Shown piece by piece: positions 8,241-14,556 of a stretch of 14,556 bases of DNA; position 1 is the first letter of the stretch; each line of letters starts with the position of its first letter. The stretch comes from an uncultured Lachnospiraceae bacterium. Lineage in GTDB: Bacteria; Bacillota; Clostridia; Lachnospirales; Lachnospiraceae. A program made the translations under genes and the position numbers. Location of the stretch: positions 1 through 14,556 of the forward strand of contig CAJOQO010000308.1 of assembly GCA_905236545.1 (NCBI GenBank), given 5' to 3'. Below the pieces are notes generated by a model, which saw nothing but the letters and a program-made list of their open reading frames with translations, was not told where the DNA came from and ran no database searches.

Positions 8241-8882
8241 TTACGGCTCTCCCGGCTCTTTCTTCACACGGGACTGAGCCGCCTCGATCCCTCCATCGAT
8301 CACCAGTGCTCTCAGCCGCTGGCGCATCTGTGTGGAATCCTTCCCGTCATTGCCCCACAGAAGCCAGGGCAGGACGTCATTGTAGAAGTGTCCGACCGGA
8401 TCCTGCCGCGAATCGGCAAAGTTGTAGGTTCCATAGTCTTCGGAGACTGTGACGATCTGTCCCGAGCTGTCAAATATCACTTCTGAGTGTCCATCCGGGG
8501 AGACGAACTTGATATTCGATTTGTCCGGCGAGGAAAACTGGTGGCAGGCTGCTCCCACGCTTCCGTCCCAGTGACAGGCCCTGGCGATTTCCGGAGACTG
8601 CGGAAGACTGCTTATGGGCATGAGATCATTTCTTCCATAATGAGCTTCCTTCGACGGGATCTCACTGGCTCTGCGGATAAGCCCCGGATCCCGTCCGGAC
8701 GCCGGCTTCCGTCCGGATTCAGGGAAGAGTTCTTTGACAAGAAAGCGGATGTTCTTTTCCGCCTGAGGATTGGCTGAGCGGTCGGAGGCAAGCTCTTCTC
8801 TCAGCATCTGTAATTCGTTTTTCAGTTTACGAAGACCGGAAAGCAGGTCTTCTTCTTTTATGGACCGGAAAGCTTTTTTCAT
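8241..8882 (-). CDS. hypothetical protein with N-terminal coiled coil and GTYNF/DVLPWLLWGN C-terminal motif
   Basis: 213-residue soluble protein, the only confident minus-strand gene in the window. Residues about 7-35 are charged and heptad-like (LRKLKNELQMLREELA), probably a coiled coil. Residues 36-120 look poorly ordered and contain two Cys-His pairs (CHWDG near 103, CHQFS near 113). The C-terminal part (123-213) has beta-like KFVSPDGHSEVIFD, then GTYNF (151-155), His165 and DVLPWLLWGN (169-178). From memory, GTYN followed by a DVLPW-x-x-WGN block recurs near the C-termini of some Rhs/polymorphic-toxin-associated proteins; that link is inference and I assign no activity. No signal peptide is seen. 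The start is firm: AGGAGG lies 7 bases ahead of the ATG, and an extended -10 promoter lies further upstream. It stands alone as a one-gene transcript. Confidence 0.8.
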   Translation of the reverse strand: MKKAFRSIKEEDLLSGLRKLKNELQMLREELASDRSANPQAEKNIRFLVKELFPESGRKPASGRDPGLIRRASEIPSKEAHYGRNDLMPISSLPQSPEIARACHWDGSVGAACHQFSSPDKSNIKFVSPDGHSEVIFDSSGQIVTVSEDYGTYNFADSRQDPVGHFYNDVLPWLLWGNDGKDSTQMRQRLRALVIDGGIEAAQSRVKKEPGEP

Positions 8883-8941
8883 GCCTGTACCTCCTGCAGT
8901 GCGCTGTGCTCAGGGATCAATAAGGTCTTTCAGTCTGCCCC

Positions 8942-8965
8942 ATTATAGCACCGGACTGCATGCAG
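8942..8965 (-). promoter_or_regulatory. extended -10 promoter with palindrome for the minus-strand gene
   Basis: Read on the minus strand, TGCTATAAT gives a consensus -10 box (8942-8947) with the TGn extension. No good -35 hexamer is seen, as expected for extended -10 promoters. The perfect ten-base palindrome CTGCATGCAG (8956-8965) lies in the spacer just upstream and could be an operator. The gene starts about 60 bases downstream of the -10 box. Confidence 0.6.
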
Positions 8966-9055
8966 GGTTATATTTTTTGGTAACTCTATTCAGAACCCCA
9001 ATTGCTCAGAATACTTCGTGTTCTTCGCAGGGGGCGCTGAATCATTACATCTTTT

Positions 9056-9086
9056 TGTAGACCTGATTTACATTATCTTGTATAAT
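9056..9086 (+). promoter_or_regulatory. putative promoter for the exported-protein operon
   Basis: A consensus TATAAT lies at 9081-9086 on the + strand in an AT-rich stretch. The -35 is poor: TGTAGA or TTGTAG near 9055-9061 would need a 19-20 base spacer, so an activator may be needed or the box may be fortuitous. It is the best + strand promoter candidate between 8883 and 9420 and would give a leader of about 325 bases before the first confident gene. I recognise no riboswitch class in that leader. Confidence 0.45.
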
Positions 9087-9234
9087 ACTGTGTTGACGGG
9101 ATGTGATGTATTACCGAATGGAGAGCAGCTATGAAAATCACATCTTTTATCCTCATGCCATTGCAAAGAATGCGGAACCGGCAGTTTTATCCGGGTGTCT
9201 GGTTTTCAGAGGCGACACCGGAAGGAGGGAACCG

Positions 9235-9423
9235 GTGAACCGGATGTTATGGGCATCCACACAGTCTGATGGTTTGCAGGTTCCGCAGGATTCGCTTTTG
9301 ATCCCGTCCATCCTGTCAGGAAAGACGATGGCTGAAGCGGGTGAAAGAAGAATGCAGGTCAGAATGATGGGGAGAAAAACTGCCTGTAACAGATGTACAA
9401 AGGAAGGAGAGAATGTGGTATGA
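9235..9423 (+). CDS. possible small translationally coupled ORF upstream of the exported-protein operon
   Basis: 62-codon ORF starting with GTG 9235, preceded by AGGAGG (9223-9228) at six-base spacing. It ends in an ATGA overlap (9420-9423) with the start of the fibronectin-like protein gene. The frame is open upstream to ATG 9103 (106 residues), but the strong ribosome binding site points to 9235. The product is basic, with a CNRC pair near its end, no signal peptide and no recognised family. Codon use is less biased to CTG and G/C endings than in neighbouring genes, which argues against a conserved protein. It may be a leader peptide that couples translation, or chance. Confidence 0.35.
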   Translation: MNRMLWASTQSDGLQVPQDSLLIPSILSGKTMAEAGERRMQVRMMGRKTACNRCTKEGENVV

Positions 9424-10316
9424 AAAAACGTTTGCTGAAGGGGGCTGTACTGGCTGTATGCTGTATGCTGATCAGCGTGTTGTCTGTCTCATTTGTCCTG
9501 GCAGCTGATGCCAGGCCCGGAAAGCCGAAGCTCGTGTACGCCGAGCAGGTGAGCGGGGGACTGGGCGTGCTTCTGGCGTGGAAAGATGGTGAAAATACCA
9601 GGAAAACAGAGATCTACCGTTCAAAGAACGGCGGAAGCTATAAAAAGGTTGGGGAAACCGGCGCCAAAGATGGCTCCTGCTACTTTGAGGAAGTGACGGA
9701 AGGTGTCTTCCGGTATAAAGTCAGAGGAGTGAACGGGAAAAATAAAGGTGCTTTTTCAGCGGTGAAAAAGGTCACTGTAAAGAAGCTGAACAAGTATGAC
9801 CGGTTTAAGAGACTGCTGATGCTTTGCGAGGTTTCGGCAGAGGTCGGGGCAAAGAAAGGAGAACCCGCTCTGGTCGATTCTTTGGTCAACGGTTTCTCGG
9901 GCGATGGCTATTCCAGCATCGCAAAGATCCTGGCAAAGGATTCAAAAACACTTCGCTTTGAATTAGTTGAAAAGCAGGGGAAGGAACAGATCTCGGCGAC
10001 CATGGATCTGGATGAGAGTGCGCTTCGGAAGGGGAAAACGCAGGTCAAGATCAGCGTCAATGTTCCGTCAGCATCCCAGGTGTATCGCACCACTGCGACC
10101 GTGAACATCTCCGGTATCAAAAAGGCAGAAGATCTCGCGTTCAGGACAGAGGGCGGAAAGAGTGTGACTGCCGCCCAGAAGAAGGTCAGCGCCGGGATCC
10201 TGCACAGCGGCTTCAGGCGGTGGGAGGATATCATGCGCAGCGATGCAAACAGCAGCCTCAGGGATCTGGGCTTTACCAGACTGCAGGATATCATGATCGA
10301 AAACAAAAGCAAGTAA
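9420..10316 (+). CDS. exported protein with fibronectin-III-like domain
   Basis: 298-residue secreted protein. Residues 1-29 are a Sec signal peptide: MKKR basic start, hydrophobic stretch 8-27, probable cleavage after VLA or VLAA. Residues about 33-121 look like one fibronectin type III domain (PGKPKLV opening, LAWKDG strand, TEIYRS, YKKVGET, FRYKVRGVN, then SAVKKVTV), common in Gram-positive surface proteins for spacing or carbohydrate/protein contact. Residues 126-298 are unrecognised: a helical start, then strands. A short internal repeat near the end, GFRRWEDIM (264-272) and GFTRLQDIM (284-292), may pack against each other. No sortase motif or transmembrane anchor is present. ATG 9420 is chosen because AGGAAGGAGA lies about nine bases upstream and the signal peptide begins there; an in-frame ATG at 9393 would add a nonsignal extension. 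It heads an operon of exported proteins. Confidence 0.85.
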   Translation: MKKRLLKGAVLAVCCMLISVLSVSFVLAADARPGKPKLVYAEQVSGGLGVLLAWKDGENTRKTEIYRSKNGGSYKKVGETGAKDGSCYFEEVTEGVFRYKVRGVNGKNKGAFSAVKKVTVKKLNKYDRFKRLLMLCEVSAEVGAKKGEPALVDSLVNGFSGDGYSSIAKILAKDSKTLRFELVEKQGKEQISATMDLDESALRKGKTQVKISVNVPSASQVYRTTATVNISGIKKAEDLAFRTEGGKSVTAAQKKVSAGILHSGFRRWEDIMRSDANSSLRDLGFTRLQDIMIENKSK

Positions 10317-10370
10317 TCGGGGAAAGAGAAACAGAAACACTGTGATAGATTGAGAAAGGAGTTCAGATCG

Positions 10371-10949
10371 ATGAAAAACCATTCTTACGTGAAAAAGATC
10401 CGTTATGCGTTTCTTCTGGCAGCTGTTTTGGCGGTATTTTCGGGAAGTATGACCGCAATGGCGAAAAGAGTAGAAAAGGGAGTCTATCCGACACGCCGCG
10501 GCACGATCCTCGTTACGGAGGACTGGGTCTACCGTATCCTTCCTACCGGCCATGCGGCGATCGTCTGGGACAAGGATCATGTGGTCGAGGCCCAGAGCCA
10601 GGGGGTCATCGTTGGAAAGAACAACTGGAAGAGCGAACGGAGAGAATTCTATGGCCTGACGGTCAAAAGGACAACAAGAGAACAGGATGAGAAAGCCGCG
10701 GAATGGTGCATGCGTCAGAAGGGGAAGCCGTATAATTACAATTACTTTGATAAGAACACGAGGGAAAAGTTCTATTGCAGCCAGCTGGTATGGGCAGCCT
10801 TCAAGGATCTCTATAACATAGATCTGAGTGATGTGGGCTGGAGACCGGGCACCTGGTCAACGGCGGTTCATCCGATGGAGCTTTACACGTCGAAAGAAAC
10901 GAAAACCATCTACCACTTTGTAGACAAGTGGTATCGGTTCTTTGGCTAA
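10371..10949 (+). CDS. exported permuted NlpC/P60 (YiiX/YycO-like) putative cysteine hydrolase
   Basis: 192-residue exported protein. A Sec signal peptide covers residues 1-31 (basic KKIRY, hydrophobic 13-25, cleavage after AMA). The mature part fits the circularly permuted papain-fold NlpC/P60 group (YiiX/YycO-like): RRGTILVTE, then TGHAAIVW with probable catalytic His61, HVVEAQSQGV, and late in the chain KGKPYNYNYF followed by FYCSQLVWAAF with probable nucleophile Cys136. Order His before Cys is the hallmark of the permuted form. Members hydrolyse amide or thioester/ester bonds in peptidoglycan or lipids; the substrate here is unknown. ATG 10371 follows AGGAG by nine bases. It lies 54 bases after the fibronectin-like gene and overlaps the next frame by eight bases, so it is part of the same operon. 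Confidence 0.85.
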   Translation: MKNHSYVKKIRYAFLLAAVLAVFSGSMTAMAKRVEKGVYPTRRGTILVTEDWVYRILPTGHAAIVWDKDHVVEAQSQGVIVGKNNWKSERREFYGLTVKRTTREQDEKAAEWCMRQKGKPYNYNYFDKNTREKFYCSQLVWAAFKDLYNIDLSDVGWRPGTWSTAVHPMELYTSKETKTIYHFVDKWYRFFG

Positions 10950-12033
10950 GCGGTGCGGCGATCCGGAGAACAGGCCGGCCCTGTCCGCCTTTGCCGGGGC
11001 GGGCAGGGTCTGTACCGTCCTGTTTCTGGCGGGAGCTTTCCTTGCCTCTGCCGGGCGGCGGGCGGAGGCCGGAGCTGTTCCGGATGCCTCGATCGGACTG
11101 ATCTCGACTGCAGAAGAGAAGTATCGGACGAGGATCACATTCCTGGATGATGAGCTGAAAGCCTTCGAAAAGAAGGACTATCCTTACAAGGGCGTTTCGC
11201 TGGATGGCTATCAGGATACCTGCCGCGTTCAGGACAGACTGTTCCTGAACGCCAGGGGAGGCTCTGAAAAAGATGACGATTCGCTGATCCTGGCCTTAAG
11301 CCTTCCGGACGGAACGGTGGAGGAATATGATCCCGGCAGGGTGAACATCCTGTCTTTCTGCGTGGCGGATGACTGTCTGTATACGGTCAGTAACCTGAAC
11401 TGGGAATGCTATGCGGACAGAATGTCCCTGAAGGACGGGACACAGACATCGGTTGTTTCGACAGAGGTGATCCTGGACAGTGCCGCTGTCTCGGATGGGA
11501 TGCTGTATTCGCTTGGTTATGATGAGAACTATGCGAACTGCCTGTTCCGGGTGGACTTTGAACAGAATCAGATCGAGAAACTGCTGACGCTGGAGTGTCA
11601 GGATCTTCCGTCTTTTCTGGTTTCCTATGAAGGGCGCCTGATCTATACCTGTGACGGGATCCTCTGGTTTTATGAGATCAGCACCGGCGCTCTGGAAGAA
11701 GTGAAGCTTTCGGGCAAAGACGCCTGCCATCTGAATGTCTGCGGTGATCTGCTCTATATCGGGTATACCGATCTGCATTCGGATGACGGGGACAGCCGGG
11801 TGGAGCGGTATGATCTGAAAAAGGGCTGTGTTACAGGATCCCTCGATTATTCCGGACCGGTTCTTCAGATCGAACCGGGAGACACAGCCGGGCAGAAGGT
11901 ATGGATCTGCGGGTACGACAACGTGACAGAATACGATTTTTCCGGTGAAAACGGCACGCCGGTCCGCTCTGTAAAACTGGCGATGGACGGAGAACTGTAT
12001 CCGGGCGGATTCTTTCCGGCGGAGGTAGGGTAG
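10942..12033 (+). CDS. exported beta-propeller-like protein
   Basis: About 363 residues if translation starts at TTG 10942, which overlaps the NlpC/P60 gene by eight bases. This is the only standard start codon between an upstream in-frame stop and the signal peptide, and no ribosome binding site precedes it, so translation may depend on coupling. Hydrophobic residues 22-37 ending in AEA-GA look like a Sec signal peptide. The mature part shows repeated units of about 40-50 residues of the form short hydrophobic strand, LY-x-x-G/SN, then a turn and a charged strand (LYTVSNLNW, LYSLGYDEN, LIYTCDGIL, LLYIGYTDL), typical of six- or seven-bladed propellers such as the DUF5050/WD-like families of Clostridia. 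No catalytic motif is seen. It probably acts as a binding or scaffold protein outside the membrane, alongside its exported neighbours. Confidence 0.75.
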   Translation: MAKRCGDPENRPALSAFAGAGRVCTVLFLAGAFLASAGRRAEAGAVPDASIGLISTAEEKYRTRITFLDDELKAFEKKDYPYKGVSLDGYQDTCRVQDRLFLNARGGSEKDDDSLILALSLPDGTVEEYDPGRVNILSFCVADDCLYTVSNLNWECYADRMSLKDGTQTSVVSTEVILDSAAVSDGMLYSLGYDENYANCLFRVDFEQNQIEKLLTLECQDLPSFLVSYEGRLIYTCDGILWFYEISTGALEEVKLSGKDACHLNVCGDLLYIGYTDLHSDDGDSRVERYDLKKGCVTGSLDYSGPVLQIEPGDTAGQKVWICGYDNVTEYDFSGENGTPVRSVKLAMDGELYPGGFFPAEVG

Positions 12034-12036
12034 GAT

Positions 12037-12336
12037 ATGAGGAAACGGGAATCTATGATAAGAGGAATGATCGTGCTGCTTCTGGCGGGTGTTGTGGCTC
12101 TGGGCGGATGTGCCGCGGGTTCAAAGCCGGAGACAAAGACGAAAAAGGCAGAGCGTGCCGCAGCGTCCGCAGCGCAAAAAGAGCAGGAAACCGATTATGA
12201 GGATCTTGCGGCCATGAAGCGAGAGAGAGAGGAAGCGGCTGCCAGGATCGGAATGTCCAAAGAAGAACTGGATGCGTATGATGCTTATGTACAGAAGTAC
12301 AAGGAGATGGATGAGGTAGTTCCGGATAAGGAATAG
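12037..12336 (+). CDS. small lipoprotein with charged helical tail
   Basis: 99-residue lipoprotein. Residues 1-24 form a lipoprotein signal peptide with lipobox ALGGC, so Cys25 should be lipidated and the protein held on the outer face of the membrane. A Lys/Thr/Ala-rich linker (29-49) leads to a highly charged segment (52-95) likely to be helical or coiled coil, with DYEDLAAMKREREEAAAR and the MSKEELDAYDAYVQKYKEMDE stretch. No enzyme motif is present. The start lies three bases after the propeller stop, with GGAGGT at 12021-12026 inside the end of that gene, so the two are coupled. Its probable role is anchoring or a structural partner for the exported proteins; this is inferred from context alone. 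Confidence 0.82.
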   Translation: MRKRESMIRGMIVLLLAGVVALGGCAAGSKPETKTKKAERAAASAAQKEQETDYEDLAAMKREREEAAARIGMSKEELDAYDAYVQKYKEMDEVVPDKE

Positions 12337-12380
12337 CAGAAAAGAGAACCAGAGAAACAAAAGAAAGAGCATAGTCATTC

Positions 12381-12429
12381 AGCCCCCCCGCGATCCGGCA
12401 CACCTGTTGTCTGAACTGCGGGGGCTTTC
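12381..12429 (+). terminator. weak terminator-like hairpin after the lipoprotein gene
   Basis: AGCCCCC...GC at 12381-12391 can pair with GCGGGGGCT at 12418-12426, with two bulged Cs and a loop of about 26 bases, followed by only TTT. The long loop and short T-run make it a weak terminator. Some transcripts may continue into the phosphatase gene. Confidence 0.45.
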
Positions 12430-12462
12430 CCTGCATCCTTCCTTCAGGACTGGAAAAGGGAG

Positions 12463-12485
12463 CGGCATCTGAGAAACGGATGCCG
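12463..12485 (+). promoter_or_regulatory. hairpin just upstream of the phosphatase ribosome binding site
   Basis: The perfect inverted repeat CGGCATC / GATGCCG (7-base stem, 9-base loop) ends nine bases before the AGGAAG ribosome binding site (12494-12499) of the phosphatase gene. It could be an operator or a translation-modulating stem-loop; no T-run follows, so it is not a terminator. Confidence 0.35.
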
Positions 12486-12504
12486 GAGTGAAAAGGAAGA
12501 TACC

Positions 12505-14556
12505 ATGAAGCGTACAAAGAAACTGGTCATCGGAGGCATACAGAATAAGATATTCAGCCTGATTCTGTTTACAGTCATACTGCTTACGGTCTTATACATG
12601 GCAGTGTCTTTATATCACAGCAGCCTGATCACGGATCTGGCGGCCGAGTCCGGCAAAAGGCAGCAGGATTCCGTCACGGAGAACACGACGATCGTGATGG
12701 ATCAGATGGTTACACAGGATCTGAAGCGTTCCAACAGGATGGCTGCGCTGATCGCTGATGAGATGTTCAGCGAAGTCAGGCAGCGTGTGCTGTTTCTGGG
12801 CGACTATGCAGAGAATCTTCTGGCGAATCCTGGGGCCTATAAGCCGAAGGCATGGTCTGAGCCGGATCCCGCCGACGACGGGGTCTGGACTGCGAAAGTG
12901 ATCTTCGCGGATGGAGTGGATGCTTCCGATCCGGCGATCCGCTCGAAGATCGGCCTTCTGGCCAATATGTCTCAGATCATGATCTCGATGTGTCCGGCCC
13001 TCAGAGCGGCGAATGCGTATATCGGAATGCCGGAGGGAGTACACCTGTCGGTAAGCGACAACTCCAGCAGCTGGTATCAGGACGGCAGGCTGATCCATTA
13101 TGATCCCCGCACGCGGGACTGGTATCAGAGAGCGGAAAGATCCGGCTGCCTGGTTTTTACGGATGGAGAATATGACGCGAATACGGGGGAGTACTGTATC
13201 GAATGTGCCATGCCGGTTTATGACCCGGACGGTGTTCTCCAGGCGGTGATCGGAACGGATCTGTATCTGGACCAGATGCAGGAGGTCATGCAGGATTCTC
13301 TGGTTGAGGGGGAATACAGCATGCTGATCAACCAGAGCGGCAAGGCGGTTCTTCCCGCGCAGGAGAGGGCGTTTCCGATGTCAGAAGAGGACAGGGGGCA
13401 GGATCTTAAGAACGCGCGGGAGCCGGCGCTGGAAAAGACCGTTTCGGATGCAATGAAAGGGAAATACACCGAGGTGACGCAGGGAGAGTTCGACACGGGC
13501 AATTACTATCTGACAGCAGCGCCCATCGAGACAACCGGATGGATCCTGGTATCCGCATACAGTATGGAGATCGTGGAGCAGCCGGTTCAGCAGCTGCTGA
13601 GCAGCTTCCGGCAGATACGGGAGGATACGGCCTCGATCTACCAGGTACGGACAGGAAGGGTAAGGCTGGTAGCGGTATTGCTGCTGATCGCGGTGGCGGT
13701 CCTGATCCTCGGACTGGCTCTGGTTCAAAGCAGAAAGATCGTCAGACCGCTCAACACGATTACGCAAAGGATCTCAGAACTCAAGGGAGGGGATCTTGCG
13801 TTCAGGATGGAGGACGCCTACCGCACCGGAGATGAGATCGAGGAGCTGGCGCAGTCCTTCGCGTCTCTGTCCCACAAGACGGTTGAATACATGGAGCAGA
13901 TCCGGAAGGTGACAGCGGAGAAGGAGCGGATCAGTGTCGAGCTGTCCCTTGCGACGGATATCCAGCATTCGATGCTGCCGCATATCTTTCCGGCATTTCC
14001 GGAGCGTACGGAGTTCACCGTTTTCGCCAGCATGGATCCCGCGAAGGAGGTTGGCGGTGATTTCTATGACTATTTCCTGGTGGATAACGACCATCTGTGC
14101 CTGGTGATCGCGGATGTATCCGGGAAGGGAGTCCCAGGGGCATTGTTCATGATGTCCGCCAAGATTATTCTGCAGAGCATCGCCATGCAGAGACTCTCTC
14201 CGTCGGAGGTTCTTTACCGGATGAACAAAACCCTGTGCTCCAACAATGACGCGCAGATGTTTGTCACGGTCTGGATGGGGATTCTGGAGATTTCCACCGG
14301 TAAGCTGACAGCCGCAAACGCCGGACATGAGTATCCGATCCTGAAGCAGCCGGGGGGAGCGTATGAGATCTATAAGGATAAGCACGGCTTCGTGATCGGC
14401 GGAATGGATGAGATCCACTTTAAGGAATATGAGCTGGTGCTTCAGCCCGGAGCGAAGCTGTTTGTTTACACGGACGGTGTGCCGGAAGCGACCAATACGG
14501 AAAAAGAACTGATGGGCATAGACCGTGCGGTCACGGCGCTTCGGAAATATGAGGAC
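12505..14556 (+). CDS. dCache-HAMP-PP2C (RsbU/SpoIIE-type) sensor phosphatase, 3' truncated
   Basis: 684 codons are open to the end of the window, and the C-terminus is missing. Domains in order: membrane helix (about 14-36), an extracytoplasmic dCache-like sensor (about 37-375, with the typical YDPRTRDWYQRA segment and later DTGNYYLTAAPI and TTGWILVSA), second membrane helix (386-408), HAMP (about 406-460, IVRPLN then GDEIEELAQSF), a coiled linker ending in ELSLATDIQHSMLP, and a PP2C/SpoIIE catalytic domain. Metal ligands look intact: GGDFYD (Asp519), IADVSGKG (Asp537), NAGHE and YTDGVPEA (Asp657). Family members are Ser/Thr phosphatases that dephosphorylate STAS anti-anti-sigma factors in response to a signal bound by the sensor. 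The start follows AGGAAG by five bases. It probably controls a partner-switching pathway; a cognate kinase, or a small STAS protein apart from the fusion upstream, is not in the window. Confidence 0.94.
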   Translation, partial: MKRTKKLVIGGIQNKIFSLILFTVILLTVLYMAVSLYHSSLITDLAAESGKRQQDSVTENTTIVMDQMVTQDLKRSNRMAALIADEMFSEVRQRVLFLGDYAENLLANPGAYKPKAWSEPDPADDGVWTAKVIFADGVDASDPAIRSKIGLLANMSQIMISMCPALRAANAYIGMPEGVHLSVSDNSSSWYQDGRLIHYDPRTRDWYQRAERSGCLVFTDGEYDANTGEYCIECAMPVYDPDGVLQAVIGTDLYLDQMQEVMQDSLVEGEYSMLINQSGKAVLPAQERAFPMSEEDRGQDLKNAREPALEKTVSDAMKGKYTEVTQGEFDTGNYYLTAAPIETTGWILVSAYSMEIVEQPVQQLLSSFRQIREDTASIYQVRTGRVRLVAVLLLIAVAVLILGLALVQSRKIVRPLNTITQRISELKGGDLAFRMEDAYRTGDEIEELAQSFASLSHKTVEYMEQIRKVTAEKERISVELSLATDIQHSMLPHIFPAFPERTEFTVFASMDPAKEVGGDFYDYFLVDNDHLCLVIADVSGKGVPGALFMMSAKIILQSIAMQRLSPSEVLYRMNKTLCSNNDAQMFVTVWMGILEISTGKLTAANAGHEYPILKQPGGAYEIYKDKHGFVIGGMDEIHFKEYELVLQPGAKLFVYTDGVPEATNTEKELMGIDRAVTALRKYED

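Noticed and set aside
9087..9234. Riboswitch in the long leader
   Set aside because: I looked for hallmark sequences of common classes (cobalamin, cyclic-di-GMP, others) and saw none that fit.
13774..14418. Minus-strand open frame of 214 codons near the window end
   Set aside because: It is antisense to the HAMP and PP2C catalytic region, whose motifs are intact on the + strand.

Overview
The window looks like the chromosome of a Clostridia-type Firmicute, probably from the Lachnospiraceae. This is inferred, not proven. The grounds are AGGAGG-type ribosome binding sites, moderately GC-rich coding sequence with many G/C-ending codons, a heterodimer-type ABC exporter half, a Cof-type HAD phosphatase, a YihY/BrkB membrane protein and an RsbU/SpoIIE-type sensor phosphatase. 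There are 13 confident or probable genes, 12 on the + strand and one on the - strand, plus one doubtful small ORF. Both ends of the window cut through a gene.

Region 1 (1-5584) is a compact + strand cluster. It holds the 3' part of an ABC exporter, a condensation/PapA-like acyltransferase with an HHxxxD motif, an adenylate-forming acyl-CoA-ligase-type enzyme with a STAS domain fused to its N-terminus, and a second, diverged acyltransferase-like protein joined to the ligase by an ATGA overlap. The simplest reading is acid activation, acyl transfer and export of an acylated product. No carrier protein, polyketide synthase or NRPS module lies in the window, so the product is unknown. The STAS-ligase fusion is the most unusual object here.

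Region 2 (5585-8200) looks like housekeeping or accessory sequence: a Cof-type HAD phosphatase, a YihY/BrkB-family membrane protein with an unusually long hydrophobic C-terminal extension, and a small acidic 74-residue protein. It is closed by a strong intrinsic terminator at 8161-8197.

Region 3 (8241-9419) holds one - strand gene of unknown function and the divergent regulatory region. The gene has an extended -10 promoter and a C-terminal motif reminiscent of polymorphic-toxin proteins. A TATAAT box faces the other way at 9081. About 330 nt then separate that box from the next confident gene and include a possible small translationally coupled ORF.

Region 4 (9420-12336) is an operon of four exported proteins: a fibronectin-III-like protein, a permuted NlpC/P60 (YiiX/YycO-like) putative hydrolase, a beta-propeller-like protein and a small lipoprotein. 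Spacing is tight or overlapping. Region 5 (12505 to the end) is a transmembrane dCache-HAMP-PP2C phosphatase missing its C-terminus. Such phosphatases normally dephosphorylate STAS-domain antagonists, which makes the STAS-ligase about 8 kb upstream a candidate, though unproven, partner.
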